NCBI GenBank assembly: GCA_002633005.1
Contig: NMRA01000045.1
Span: forward strand, 545,716 to 609,715
Direction of reading: 5' to 3'
Source: Phoronis australis
Lineage: Eukaryota; Phoronida; Phoronidae
Length of the DNA stretch: 64,000 bases
Below, in pieces: positions 23,577 through 33,600 of the stretch (positions are counted from its first letter, which is position 1; every line of letters begins with the position of its first letter). Position numbers and translations under genes: made by a program. The notes beneath the pieces were generated by a model. The model was given only the letters and a program-made list of their open reading frames with translations. It was not told where the DNA came from and did not search any database.

Positions 23577-24103
23577 CTAAGGCCGCTTTCCCATTGGGGG
23601 AATTTCAGTTCACTGAAGCTTCGGTGAAACTTCACTTTCCTTTCTAACTAGACAGTGATGTCGAAGTGATCGCTGTGACACCAGACAACGCAGTTCATTC
23701 GTACTCTCAAACTATTATTGAGTAGTGGGTTTGAGGCTAACTGGAAATTGTTCTGCTATTTACCAGTGTTTATGAAAATGATCAGCATCCTTCTTCATCA
23801 GATATGCTTTATTTATTTATTTACGTTTTCGTCTATTTAGAGCATGTCGGCTATGCTACAATAACAAAGCACACGTTTTGCGAGTCTCGCGTGATTCTAT
23901 ATCGTTGCTGCGACATCTACTGATAACTTCTCGAAGCTTCGCTTTGACTGTTTCCACTACGCCAAACTAGCGATACTTTACTTTTAAATCCTACTATTTT
24001 AAGGGAAGTTTCACTTTTAGATTAACTACTGGAGTTAACGTTTCCCACTTACTGAAACTTTGGTAAAAGAAAAGTTCCGCCTCTAATGGGAAAGCGACTT
24101 AAG
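23577..24103. mobile_element. Non-autonomous DNA transposon, about 525 bp
   Basis: The ends are inverted: GGCCGCTTTCCCATT at 23581 and AATGGGAAAGCGACTTA ending at 24101, equal apart from one inserted base. Subterminal blocks are also inverted, with GAAACTTCACTTTCC and TTCAGTTCACTGAAGC on the left matching TTACTGAAACTTTGG-like blocks on the right. Flanking TAAG-like bases could be the target duplication. There is no transposase frame. Confidence 0.7.
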
Positions 24104-24151
24104 GGTAGAACTCCCTGCAAAAAAGCATAGTTTCTAAGCAGGAAATTTGCT

Positions 24152-24235
24152 ATGGTAAAATCTTACCAATTTAGGACACTATATGAAGAACAAGAAAATA
24201 TTTTCTCATTATTTTCCCAAAAGCTATATGTAACA
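24152..24235 (+). repeat. Copy of the AATCTTACCAATTTAGGACAC family
   Basis: It begins GGTAAAATCTTACCAATTTA and continues with GAACAAGAAAATATTTTCTC and TTTTCCCAAAAGCTATA. The same order of blocks is seen in the left part of the MITE at 43095-43329, so this is a partial relative. Shorter matches lie at 6680, 18247 and 38505. Confidence 0.55.
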
Positions 24236-24734
24236 CCAAGTCAGTGTGTTACATATGAATATGTCAATCTCCATACTGCGTGAAAAATATGTTGCAAACA
24301 TTTTAAGTCTGGTCAGCATGCCATCTGTTGGCTCTATCATATGACCTAAAGTGTTGCATGTTTTCCAATTTGGCAAAGTGGTATAGAGCACCTGAAAATA
24401 TCTTGGAAAGGGTTGAGTTTTCTTATTATTTTGGTCGATGGGTAAATTGTTATGAGTTGAAATATTAACACTGAATTGATTATACAGGTCACTAGCGCCA
24501 CCCTTTGGTATGGATAACTTAGGGGATTAAAGAGTTCCCACCAGGCATTTTCTTACTTTTTCAGGTTTCAGTTAGCTGATATGAATCGAATACCATAAAA
24601 TCTTGCTAAATAGGCACTTTTTATGCTAAATAGTGGCAACTTTTTTAATTTTGAAGAAAAATTACTTATTTCTAAGTTTCCCGCCAAATGATACAATGGG
24701 TGGAAGACGGTTGGCCGCTTGACAATCATTTGCA

Positions 24735-24999
24735 ATGTCGGAACACTGCAGGTCAGAAGACAATGACAATATTAGGCGAGAATTGGACAATTATTATGTA
24801 GACAGAGAGGAGAGTGGATACGGGCACTTATACTCAAGTACTTGAAGAATCAGACAATGAATTCGATTTCCCATTTAGCGAACTTTCGTCGGGTTTCAGG
24901 CCGTATGAACTCGACCCACTTGCACGAGAAATGACATATGTGAGCCACAACCAACTCTACCAAGTGGTGGTCACTACTCACAAAATAGACACTTAATAA
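24735..24999 (+). pseudogene. Broken acidic open frame, possible transposon-carried gene relic
   Basis: An ATG at 24735 opens an acidic frame (MSEHCRSEDNDNIRRELDNY). A one-base frame change near 24810-24845 passes into a second frame reading EESDNEFDFPFSELSSGFRP and then YELDPLAREMTY, ending at a stop at 24997-24999. The acidic stretch followed by RPYELDPLARE recalls the N-terminal PYxFEP segment of the P2X7-like proteins common in fish and marine invertebrates, but the conserved cysteine domain that should follow is not seen on this strand. The identification is weak. Confidence 0.28.
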
Positions 25000-25340
25000 T
25001 TACTGACAAAGGCCACAGCCAACCTGGGTTACTCGTATTCACTATTGCCGTGATGGAATGAGCACAGTCTAAACACAATATGCATAAGCCTACTTGTAGT
25101 AGCACTCGATCTGGGTCGGGGTCCAGGGCCTGGCATCACTCGCCCTAGAATGGAAGCAGTTTGTTCGTTATTTACAAAATTTGCAAATGCACTTACTTGG
25201 TGGTGAGTCCTTCATTGTAACGCCGCTTATGTGTGTGGTCGAAACACGATTCTTTGAAATGTGCCGATCAAAGTGTGGCTTACGCCAAACTGAATCTCAT
25301 GTTCCACACTGACACTCCACACTCTTGTTCGGCGCACAAT

Positions 25341-25485
25341 CATGGGTGGCGCAGCACTGAAAAAAGTGGGGCTAAACCCCCCCCAGCCCTCCTGTGTTGC
25401 ACCACCTATAGACCATGGGCGGCTTAGCCCTGACAAAGTGGGGGGCTATAGCCCTACCCTAGGCCCCTATGGTGCGCCGCCCATG
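25341..25485. mobile_element. GC-rich MITE, 145 bp
   Basis: Terminal inverted repeats CATGGGTGGCGCA (25341) and TGCGCCGCCCATG (ending 25485) differ at one base. Inside, the left end is repeated in tandem (CATGGGCGGCTTAGCCCTGA at about 25413), each copy followed by an AAAGTGGGG block and a C-rich block. The long frame reported through this region is an artefact of the element. Confidence 0.85.
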
Positions 25486-25692
25486 ACAAACCGATGCCAT
25501 TTTTGTGCAACTTTCACGTATTTAGGAAATTTGAACACTAAGACGTTCACAGTCAAATTGTTGTTACCACAGTTTCCACAAACGCACCTTTTCCTGTCTG
25601 AAAAAGACGGCTCCACGCGGACTTTCTTCACAACTCCTCAGTATCGCACTGGTAAAACAACAACGGCTGAGGCGGTCTTCCACCCATTGCGT

Positions 25693-26256
25693 ACAAACTC
25701 GATAACAGAAAATATATTTTTAAAATTTTTAGATTGTTTTGTAGCAACAGGTGTACTAAAGGCTATTAAATCTGTTAAGATGTAATAATAAAATTCCTTT
25801 TTGAGACACAGGGTCATGGTGGGAACTCTTTAAAGGAAAATAGTTAGCTGTACATAATATCTGGATATCATGATTGAACACTAAAATTACACACATTTGT
25901 GCCGGGCAAAATGAGAAAGGCATTACCTGGAGGTCACGTGATTCAACAGTCAGGTTGATGGTCGTTTGCCTCAAAGGTTTTTTGCGAAAACAACAGCGAA
26001 ATACAAACTCATTAATGTAAAGCTTTCGAAGTATTTTTTGGTGAAAAGCTTGGAACAGATGTTGATGTGTTGTCTTAAATAAAATGTGTGAAATTCTCTT
26101 CAAATGTAACTTGAAATAGGGTGTCAACCTTTTCATTTCTCTGAAAATTTCTTTTCCAGAAGTTCTGCGGTGTAAGCTGCGAATAGATGTAACGAAGAAC
26201 GTCTTGTAAATCATCTGTGTATGCAAAAAGGAGGTATGGAAAGGGTTTGTCTATGC
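25693..26256. other. Non-coding sequence with a 156-codon minus-strand frame
   Basis: A minus-strand frame spans 26226-25756 without a stop and is rich in His, Phe, Arg and Lys. It shows no recognisable domain, and its length is near the maximum expected by chance for this much AT-rich DNA, so I do not call it a gene. Confidence 0.35.
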
Positions 26257-26637
26257 ACAGGGTGTTCCAAAATGTGCTCACGCTTCAACGGTATTGGTTA
26301 TTAACTCGAGAACAAGATTGCTGGTTTAAACTGCTAAAAAGGTGATCAAGGAGGACCTTAAATGCCTTGTTTATTAACTTGGAAAGACGATTTATAAATT
26401 GTCTTTGCTCTTCCTCGATATTTTTGAGTTTCTCTTGACAATGAATTTTTATTCTCCAAAACTGAGTCGTTTGTTTGCCATTCTCGTGTTTACAGATCAG
26501 GTGACGGCTCACATGCCTACTTTCACGGCGTGGTGTAAACCTTTGGTAGGCCCAGGCCCAGAGTCGATGCATGGGAACCAAATTTGAACTCCTTGCGTTG
26601 TACCAAAGTCTGAGTACATTTTTGGACACACCCTGTA
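26257..26637 (+). mobile_element. MITE with CAGGGTGTnCCAAAA ends, copy 1
   Basis: The left end ACAGGGTGTTCCAAAA and right end TTTTTGGACACACCCTGT are inverted. A second copy lies at 52184-52575 in the same orientation, and the two align along their right halves: AAACTGAGTC, TTGCCATTC, CCTACTTTCA, GGTGTA, AAATTTGA, GAGTACAT. The ends resemble those of Tc1/mariner-like or related TA-inserting elements. No transposase is visible. Confidence 0.8.
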
Positions 26638-27417
26638 TTAGCTGCACATAACTGGATCACAGGGCTCATGATTTTGGAGAACAGGTCATAAAACACAATA
26701 TCTGAATGCTTCATTTCAATCCGATCAGCAGTTTCTGAACCATAATGACGGCCAATTCTGTTAACAGTTCCTATGACTGGTAATACCTAGCATGACAGCA
26801 AAATTCTACATTAGATCTAACTTTTAGTTTGTAGAAAAAAGTATTTGAAGCTCAAATAAACCCTGTGCGTGGACATGTACAAAGTGCTACAGTTGCGTTC
26901 TCTAATTGAACCGTGAGCTCAGCGTTATGGAAGTAACAATTCTATCAAATTGTCACTAATGGCACCCTTTTCGTAGAAAATTTCCTTACCAGGAAGAGGC
27001 ATCTGAGCATGTGCAAGCATGTGGTAGCTAGCACCCATCCACCTAATATATGGATCCTGCCAACAATCGTTCACTTCCACTTGTCTCTTGGTAATCTGAA
27101 TTGGACTTTTCGGTCACGTTTTCAAATTCTAAAACATGTAAAATTTTCCACAGTGCTTGACTACTCTGCGGATTAAACCTACGTATGCCGTAGGGTTGTG
27201 ACCTCTGAGTGTGAATACCTGATTTTTGCCGGTGAGGCCACGACCAATAAAATAACTGCAGTTTCATATTGAAATACGCTCGGCTAAAGTCAGATCTATA
27301 AAAATGTACTCGCATTGTTTGCAGACCTGTGTGAATCTATAGCTCACAAACTTTGCATGGCTTTTGCATGCAGGTGTCTGTAACACAACTATAGTTTTGA
27401 AGACCAAGGAGTTAAAT

Positions 27418-27533
27418 GTGCCTTTGCTGTGTGGACGTGTCTATGTGCCTTTGCTGTGTGGACGTGTCTATGTGCCTTTGCTGTGTGGACGTGTCTATGT
27501 GCCTTTGCTGTGTGGACGTGTCCATGTGTCTTT
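27418..27533. repeat. 27-bp minisatellite, four units
   Basis: Four nearly identical units of 27 bp (GTGCCTTTGCTGTGTGGACG plus TGTCTAT), the last with one change (TCCATGT), followed by a partial unit. Confidence 0.95.
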
Positions 27534-27650
27534 GTTCAAGGTTACATAGAACCTTTTTGACAAGTCTGTGCACTGAGCCAAAGATAAAACAATAGATTAA
27601 TTTAATGTGCAACAATAGCAAAAGAATTATGTCAACAACATACATGTCCT

Positions 27651-27905
27651 GACCAAATTTCATTTGATCATGATAAAATCTCAAAAACACTTTATTGTAG
27701 TTTTTTTAGTCATCATTTCTTTGTTTTATGCAACTTTTGATTTTTTTCATCAAAATCTTGAAAGTCCTATTTTTGATAGTTCCACGTACAAAAGTAGAAA
27801 ATTGTAAAAGCAATTCCTTACAGTGTGTTGGAGAATAGTGCATACATAAGACATAGTGTGTGGAACTTTCATGTAAATAGGATCATCCATTTCTGCGGTA
27901 TGATG
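27651..27905 (+). repeat. Dispersed repeat family R2, copy
   Basis: It starts GACCAAATTTCATTTGATCA and aligns in order with 54600-54872: AAAATCTCAAAAAC against GAGTTCTCAAAAACGC, TTTGTTTTATGCAACTTT against TTTGTTTCATGCAACTTT, TTACAGTGTGTTGGAGAA against TTACAGTGTTATGGAGAA, and an ending TGCGGTATGATGTTT against ATGCGATGTTCTG. The ends are unclear and no inverted termini are seen. Confidence 0.8.
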
Positions 27906-28329
27906 TTTCTTATTTTATAATTCTCCTAAGGTCCTTCGTAACCTTAAATTATATCAGATATACGATTCTAGTAAATGCATAAACAACCATGCTCCACTGT
28001 CAAATTTTATGGCAATATGAATTTTGTCTACTGATTCAATACCTTTTATTCAGTAGTCCCAGAGCAACATCTACTCTGCAACTGCTGAACCTGAATGAAA
28101 GTCCAGATTTGGAATAGCCAAGTTATCTTGCTGATGTCTTCCCTTTGACCATTTCTCGTCTGTCTGTTTCGGCTATATTGACTGGTAATGGTAGCACGTC
28201 TAGTCTTACTCTTAGATGACCATATAGCATAAAGTAAAAAGACAAACATTGGTATTAAAAATTTATTAAAATATTTCCCACGTTTTAAGCGTTATGCTCT
28301 TTATCTTGAGGTTATGATACAGACCTATC

Positions 28330-28436
28330 TTACGCTTGGTAAAAGGTGTACCGCTCGAAATGTGGGGACTATTTTACTACCGACGTGCGTATTTTTACTT
28401 TGTACTATTTTGCGTAACCTTTTAACCAAGGGTAAG
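28330..28436. repeat. Short inverted repeat, possible MITE
   Basis: CTTACGCTTGGTAAAAGGT (28330) pairs with ACCTTTTAACCAAGGGTAAG (ending 28436) with one mismatch and one bulge. The interior is about 70 bases. Confidence 0.6.
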
Positions 28437-30509
28437 GGAACGACATTTTAACATTTATTAGACCACCATCTGGGCCACTTGGAAGGTGTGTTGTTCATTT
28501 TTGATGTTTGTAGTAATTTTTGTGAAAAAATAGTCATATTCACTGACTATCCGACATTCAATGTAGCATAAAAAATTAACAAAATCGATAATGGAACCGA
28601 AGTTGGCCCCGTTTCACTATTTGCTAGCACACCTATTTTGTTACATGAGTCAAATTGCAGCTACACATATATATACTAAATGTAAGCAGAGTAATCAAAA
28701 TGCAAAAAACAAATGTTTATTGATTTGAGCATGCAAAACAACACATGCAAATCGATACATCATATTAAGGTGAGTTAGGGTGATTTAGTAACCTATGTTG
28801 TTTAACTGAGTGTTTGCAATCTTGCGCAGAACAAGACAAGAGTAATCGGACAAAATACCTTTTGACTGTCATGACGCATAATTCTGTTAACAGCAAAAAT
28901 CTCTGGTAATGGCTTCTATGGCAACAAAATTCTAAGAATGACTTAGTTACATCAGCTTTTGGCCATAATAGAATAAAAAAACGGACAATCGCTGCACAAT
29001 TGAAAAAGTTCATATTAATTCGACGTTTTGTCTATTCATTAGACATCATCAGGATGACTTAGTCGCTCTACTCTCTTTTCCCTTGCATTTGTCGCCATGA
29101 GCCCCAAAAGACTACTCTGATGATTGATTTATCTCTCATCCAGCCGCCATGACGGGGCATTCCATCTGAATACCTTTGGTGTGTACTGCATGTGCTTTGC
29201 TGGTTGGCAACATGTTTTTAACAACATCCTTAAAAATGCACTTATTGCTGTCTGTAAGTTTTGTATATTTGAAATGATTTATTGTAAAGAGACAAGATTA
29301 CGGAACTCAGCTGATGCTGCTAGCCGGCCAAGCTTTGTGATGGTTTTCATTTATTGAATGTAAACAAACGCGTAGGGCACCAGTAGGAAGCTCTGAGGAA
29401 ATGCAGTTGGTTTCAGGAAGACTGCAATGTAAACCAACCTTCAGTAAAGGTGGGATTTCATGCACATTTTGCTCAAACAATTATATACAAACAAGACAAA
29501 ATGTTTTTGATAGATCTTTTTTCACGTTTATTCACACTTCCATTAAAATTTATTTATTTTTTAAACCCTTGAGAGGAAATCGATGCTATTATAAATATGG
29601 TCACTCCAGGAGTGAACAGTACGAACTAGATAAACAACATTCATAAACATGTGGTTGTACAATATAATTGTCGACTTGTGACATGCGCGTTATCCCAATC
29701 GGTTGGTAAAGCTAAGCGACCAGATTTCTGACCCCAAGTGCTGACCACATTGGCGACTGAGGCAATGACTCCCAGCAAACTGTTGCTTGTCTGGCCACAG
29801 CCATCAGCACCCTCTCGTTGCTCGCTGGTCAGAAAAAATTCATGACCTGTACTGTAACGTTAGTATCAGCGACAATGGGTCTCATGCACTCTGTAAAAAT
29901 CTGACCCTAGTGTGTTTACATGGTGAATGCAAACAAGGATTGACTTCCCTAACTGGATGTGCAGCAGACACATCGGTAGTTACTAACTGACAGCTCTTTT
30001 GCACTGTTCCATAGAATGGAATATAGCCAATCGACCCATATTGACGTTTTTAAGTGGCCCGTGTGTGTTTCGTAATGATCTATATACCATTACACTATTT
30101 CCTTATGTCTATCAGTGTTTTGAATTTTATTGTCGGCCTGTCTGGAAACTAGAGATCCTGAATGGACTGAAATAGTGCAAGCCAAGATGAAACGGACAGA
30201 ATGCTGTTTCCATGTCATGGCCGTCATCTGTGTATGCTGATTTTCTACGGTTAATTCCAGTTGAAAATGATGAAAAACGGGGCCGCAGCTAGCCACTTGT
30301 GTCTGGAATGCACAAACCACCTCACAAAATTTGGCGTTGACAAAATTTTGATAGCTCAAAGTGGCTACAAGCCTACACTCTGTCCTAGAAGGGAATTTTT
30401 GGTTTAGACTTGTACACCGCAATGAAATAGGTCTGGGCTTGTTCCTTAGAAGAGAAGTGATTTCTGGATTTGTAAAGCACTGGCAATTTCTTTAGAGTCA
30501 TGTCGGGGC
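28437..30509. other. Non-coding sequence, no feature seen
   Basis: Short open frames only. A stretch near 29690-29740 has an A-box-like GGTTGGTAAAGC but no B box, so I do not call a tRNA. Confidence 0.4.
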
Positions 30510-30670
30510 ACCGTAAACTCGCGGGTTAACGCCCTATGCGCTTAAATTGGGAAACCCTGAGACAGGGGGGTGGGGGATTACCCAAGCAGTGGGCGCTTAA
30601 GCCGAAAATTGACCAAAAGTCGGGGATGAGCGATTACACGGGCATGGACGTTAACCCGTGAGTTTACGGT
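30510..30670. mobile_element. MITE with ACCGTAAACTCGCGGGTTAA ends, 161 bp
   Basis: The left end ACCGTAAACTCGCGGGTTAA and right end TTAACCCGTGAGTTTACGGT are inverted with one mismatch. The interior repeats a GGGCGCTTAA or GAGCGATTA ladder. It is related to the larger element at 47283-47497 by the TACGGTAAA-type end and the TGGGCGSTTAA ladder, and to a one-ended relic near 39516. Confidence 0.9.
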
Positions 30671-33600
30671 ATAAAATCACGACAAGCCAGCTTGTAGAGC
30701 CCGGTCCCAACTGAAGTGATAACAAACTGTCATTGTTTTGAAGTCCTGAAATTATCTCCTATTTAATTGACTGAGTAATGATTTGAGACGGACATCACTG
30801 GAGTAGGAGATGTAAACCAAACATTGTGATGGAAGGCTGGTTAATGCAAAATGTGGCAAAATAAAGTTTGACAGAAATTATTTTGCTGGACTCGGTCCTA
30901 CAGCCGATGACCCGGTGCGGACCAATTGAGACCACCGCACTGGCGAAAGGCGAAGGCATGTCGTCCCCGGCTGTTTTACTGGAATAAATGGTTCAAATCA
31001 TAAATGCCGTATGCGTACAAAGGTAGTTTCATACACTTGCATAAAGCTACAGACTTAGTCACAGTCCTGTGCCAACGATTGAATAACAAGGCCGACTGAT
31101 GGCAGGGTAGGCTAAACGTGTTTTACTGGGTGTGATGAACTCTGGTAAACAAACAGTATAAAGAGAATAACAAACATGCAATATTAAAATAATTGAATCA
31201 AATTGCTATACAGTTAGGATATCCTGATGATTAAACTTGTGAAAAGATCGAAAATAAATTTAGATGGAAAACTAAGATACTGGCGTTGGTCTCCCTGACT
31301 TCCATCACGCCAGGTGGGTGACTGCCAACACTGAATGACAGAATACCATTTGGTGGCGAAATAACTTCAGTAAGAAAACTTTCCCAGGTGCCAAATTGTA
31401 TAATATAAGTATTAATGAGTTCAAAGTAAAAGAAATAATTCCCACTCAGACAGAAACATTCCTATAAGCTGCTACCTGGCAGAGCTGGACCGCCTGACCT
31501 GCCGTGCGTGGACATTTGTGTTCTCCGGGTAAGATGAACACATTAATTAGCTACTTGGGCCTTGAATGGGCAGAATTCGTGTGACAAAGGGATTAAAAAA
31601 TACTGCGTCATGCTCCTAATAATGCAATATTTTCCTATCGCCGACATTCAGCTCATTGACTAGTCACTACACTGCCTCACCGTTTGTGACACAGAATTTT
31701 TATATCTAGACAACAGAGGTATACATTGTAAGCTTTTGTCATGTTTTAAAATATATTTTCCCTAATAATTGAAAATCAAAGCCATTGTAGCAAGTGAGTC
31801 TTTTTCTGCCGAAGAGTCAGGGCAACTGCAGGGGAATTACTTCGCCCATTACTGTGTCCGGACAGGAAAATCAAGCACAAGTGTGTGTTCCGAATATTGC
31901 AATTGAGATATGGAGCTAAGTATTTTGAGATAAAATTTGTTTTTGTTTATTGAAATATGGCCGTGTGAGTTTTTTCTAATTTGCATTTAAATGGCCAGTA
32001 AAGCTGGTGCTGATTTGCTGCCAAGTGCGCACTGTGGTCACACTTCTGGGTAGTCACTCTAGGCTGGTACTTTGTATCTGAGTTTCTCGATATGGCGATA
32101 AAGATAAGGCATTTGCTGACCTCAGTAGCCGAGTGTTGGCTGTGGGAGATGCGACGTACTTCACAAACTTATGATCATGCATTAAATACCATTCATCATA
32201 TGCAAAGAACAGGTAAAATTTGAACAATAAATACGGTAATCAAGTTTGTATAAAAAGAACCAAAATGAGAATAAAAAACAACCAAACGAATAAATGCATC
32301 TACGCTCACGGTGATGTCAATATGTTTCTAAGGACAACATGACCGTCATTTAGGAATCGTTTGGAAACTGATGCACAGGAACAGACGGGAATAGTCGATG
32401 ATTTTCCAATCTCGGCTGAGAATTCTCAGTGCACTAAAAGGCATTTAGTTTGATGACAGGAAGGAGGTAAACATTATGCCACGTACATATTACTTAATTT
32501 GGTATATATTTTTAAGTTTTTTAACTAGATTGCCCATTGAGATAAGGACTTTAATCCTTTGTCCTATAATTTGATGTGAATAGTGCAAGTTTACTCTACA
32601 GTAAAGTTGTGGTTTTAACAGAGAAGCTGTGTTGCCACAGTGAAAGCCATGAAAGTTTTATTGTACCTTTTGATATTGCTCAAAGTTTTGTGTTTTTTTA
32701 TATCACCTGGTATAAAACTGGTGCTTGCTTTCAGCTTCGCCGCCGCAAAATCATCATGAACAAAACCAATTTGGAAATAGCACAAGATCAATTTTTGTCT
32801 GGAGTGAAGAAGATAGTTCTCGTGGAAACCCGACTTCCCTAAATGATCAATTTACCCAGCATGCCTTGTCAATGTGTTATCCACGTGGGATATCTTTGCT
32901 CATGACATTTGATTTATGGGATTGCAGATTTCAATTGGGGGCAACATTACTACACTGTAACGAAACAAAACATCAAATATTAATAGAATTCTTCATATGC
33001 TTAATGTACAGTACACATAGATGTCTACGTTTTATCCAATGGAACTTCCAATACAGACGGCGACTTCCAGGTGTCGTAATTTGGCATTGGGTGCCTTACT
33101 GTGTTACAGTGGGTCTTTTATAGTGCTTTGCACCTTTTAAAGATATCAAGAAGTTTGAGTAGGTCCAAGTCATAAGAGTGGGGAATAACTTTTTCAATTT
33201 ATTAGCTGTCCAGTAAATTACCAGTTGTTTCCTGTCAAGACAGATGGCTGTGGTGGTCAGTTCCATTTACATTCAACTGTCATAGTGTAGATTGTTACAC
33301 TTGTTTACAGTCAACTGTCATTAAGTGTAGATTATTACACTTGTGTTCAGCCATCACAACAGGAAGTAATAGGTTATTTTGTGTTTTCTTTTAGCTAAGT
33401 GTATCAGAATCTTAACGCTGAATTTGTTTTCAACTCATCGTCTCTTTGTCAAAGGGTTTCGTCAATATTGGGTAGCTGCGTAAACTCTATGCACCGGTTT
33501 TACCGAAATTTGGTATGCATGCGTGCACTGTTAAGTGATTTGATCATGGGGCAGTCTCTCATGTCCAGATAAAAATTACAGTTCTACATTAGATGTCATT

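Larger units (their letters stand above)
24693..25692. mobile_element. Possible 1-kb element between inverted CAATGGGTGGAAGAC copies
   Basis: CAATGGGTGGAAGAC stands at 24694 on the plus strand and again on the minus strand at about 25675-25689. A 15-base match at this distance is unlikely by chance. The interval is GC-richer than its surroundings, holds a broken frame (24735-24999) and a nested MITE (25341-25485). On the minus strand at about 25630-25500 is a stretch reading RKRCVCGNCGNNNLTV. The terminal match does not extend far, so the boundaries are tentative. Confidence 0.35.

Noticed and set aside
25342-25785. 147-codon plus-strand frame
   Set aside because: Its first third is the GC-rich MITE at 25341-25485; the rest is unrecognised.
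25756-26226. 156-codon minus-strand frame
   Set aside because: No domain, no splice context, amino-acid make-up typical of AT-rich non-coding DNA.
29680-29745. tRNA-like A box (GGTTGGTAAAGC)
   Set aside because: No B box and no cloverleaf.
30880-30990. GC-rich island with a minus-strand frame DDMPSPFASAVVSIGPHRVI
   Set aside because: No start or splice boundary of quality and no recognised family.
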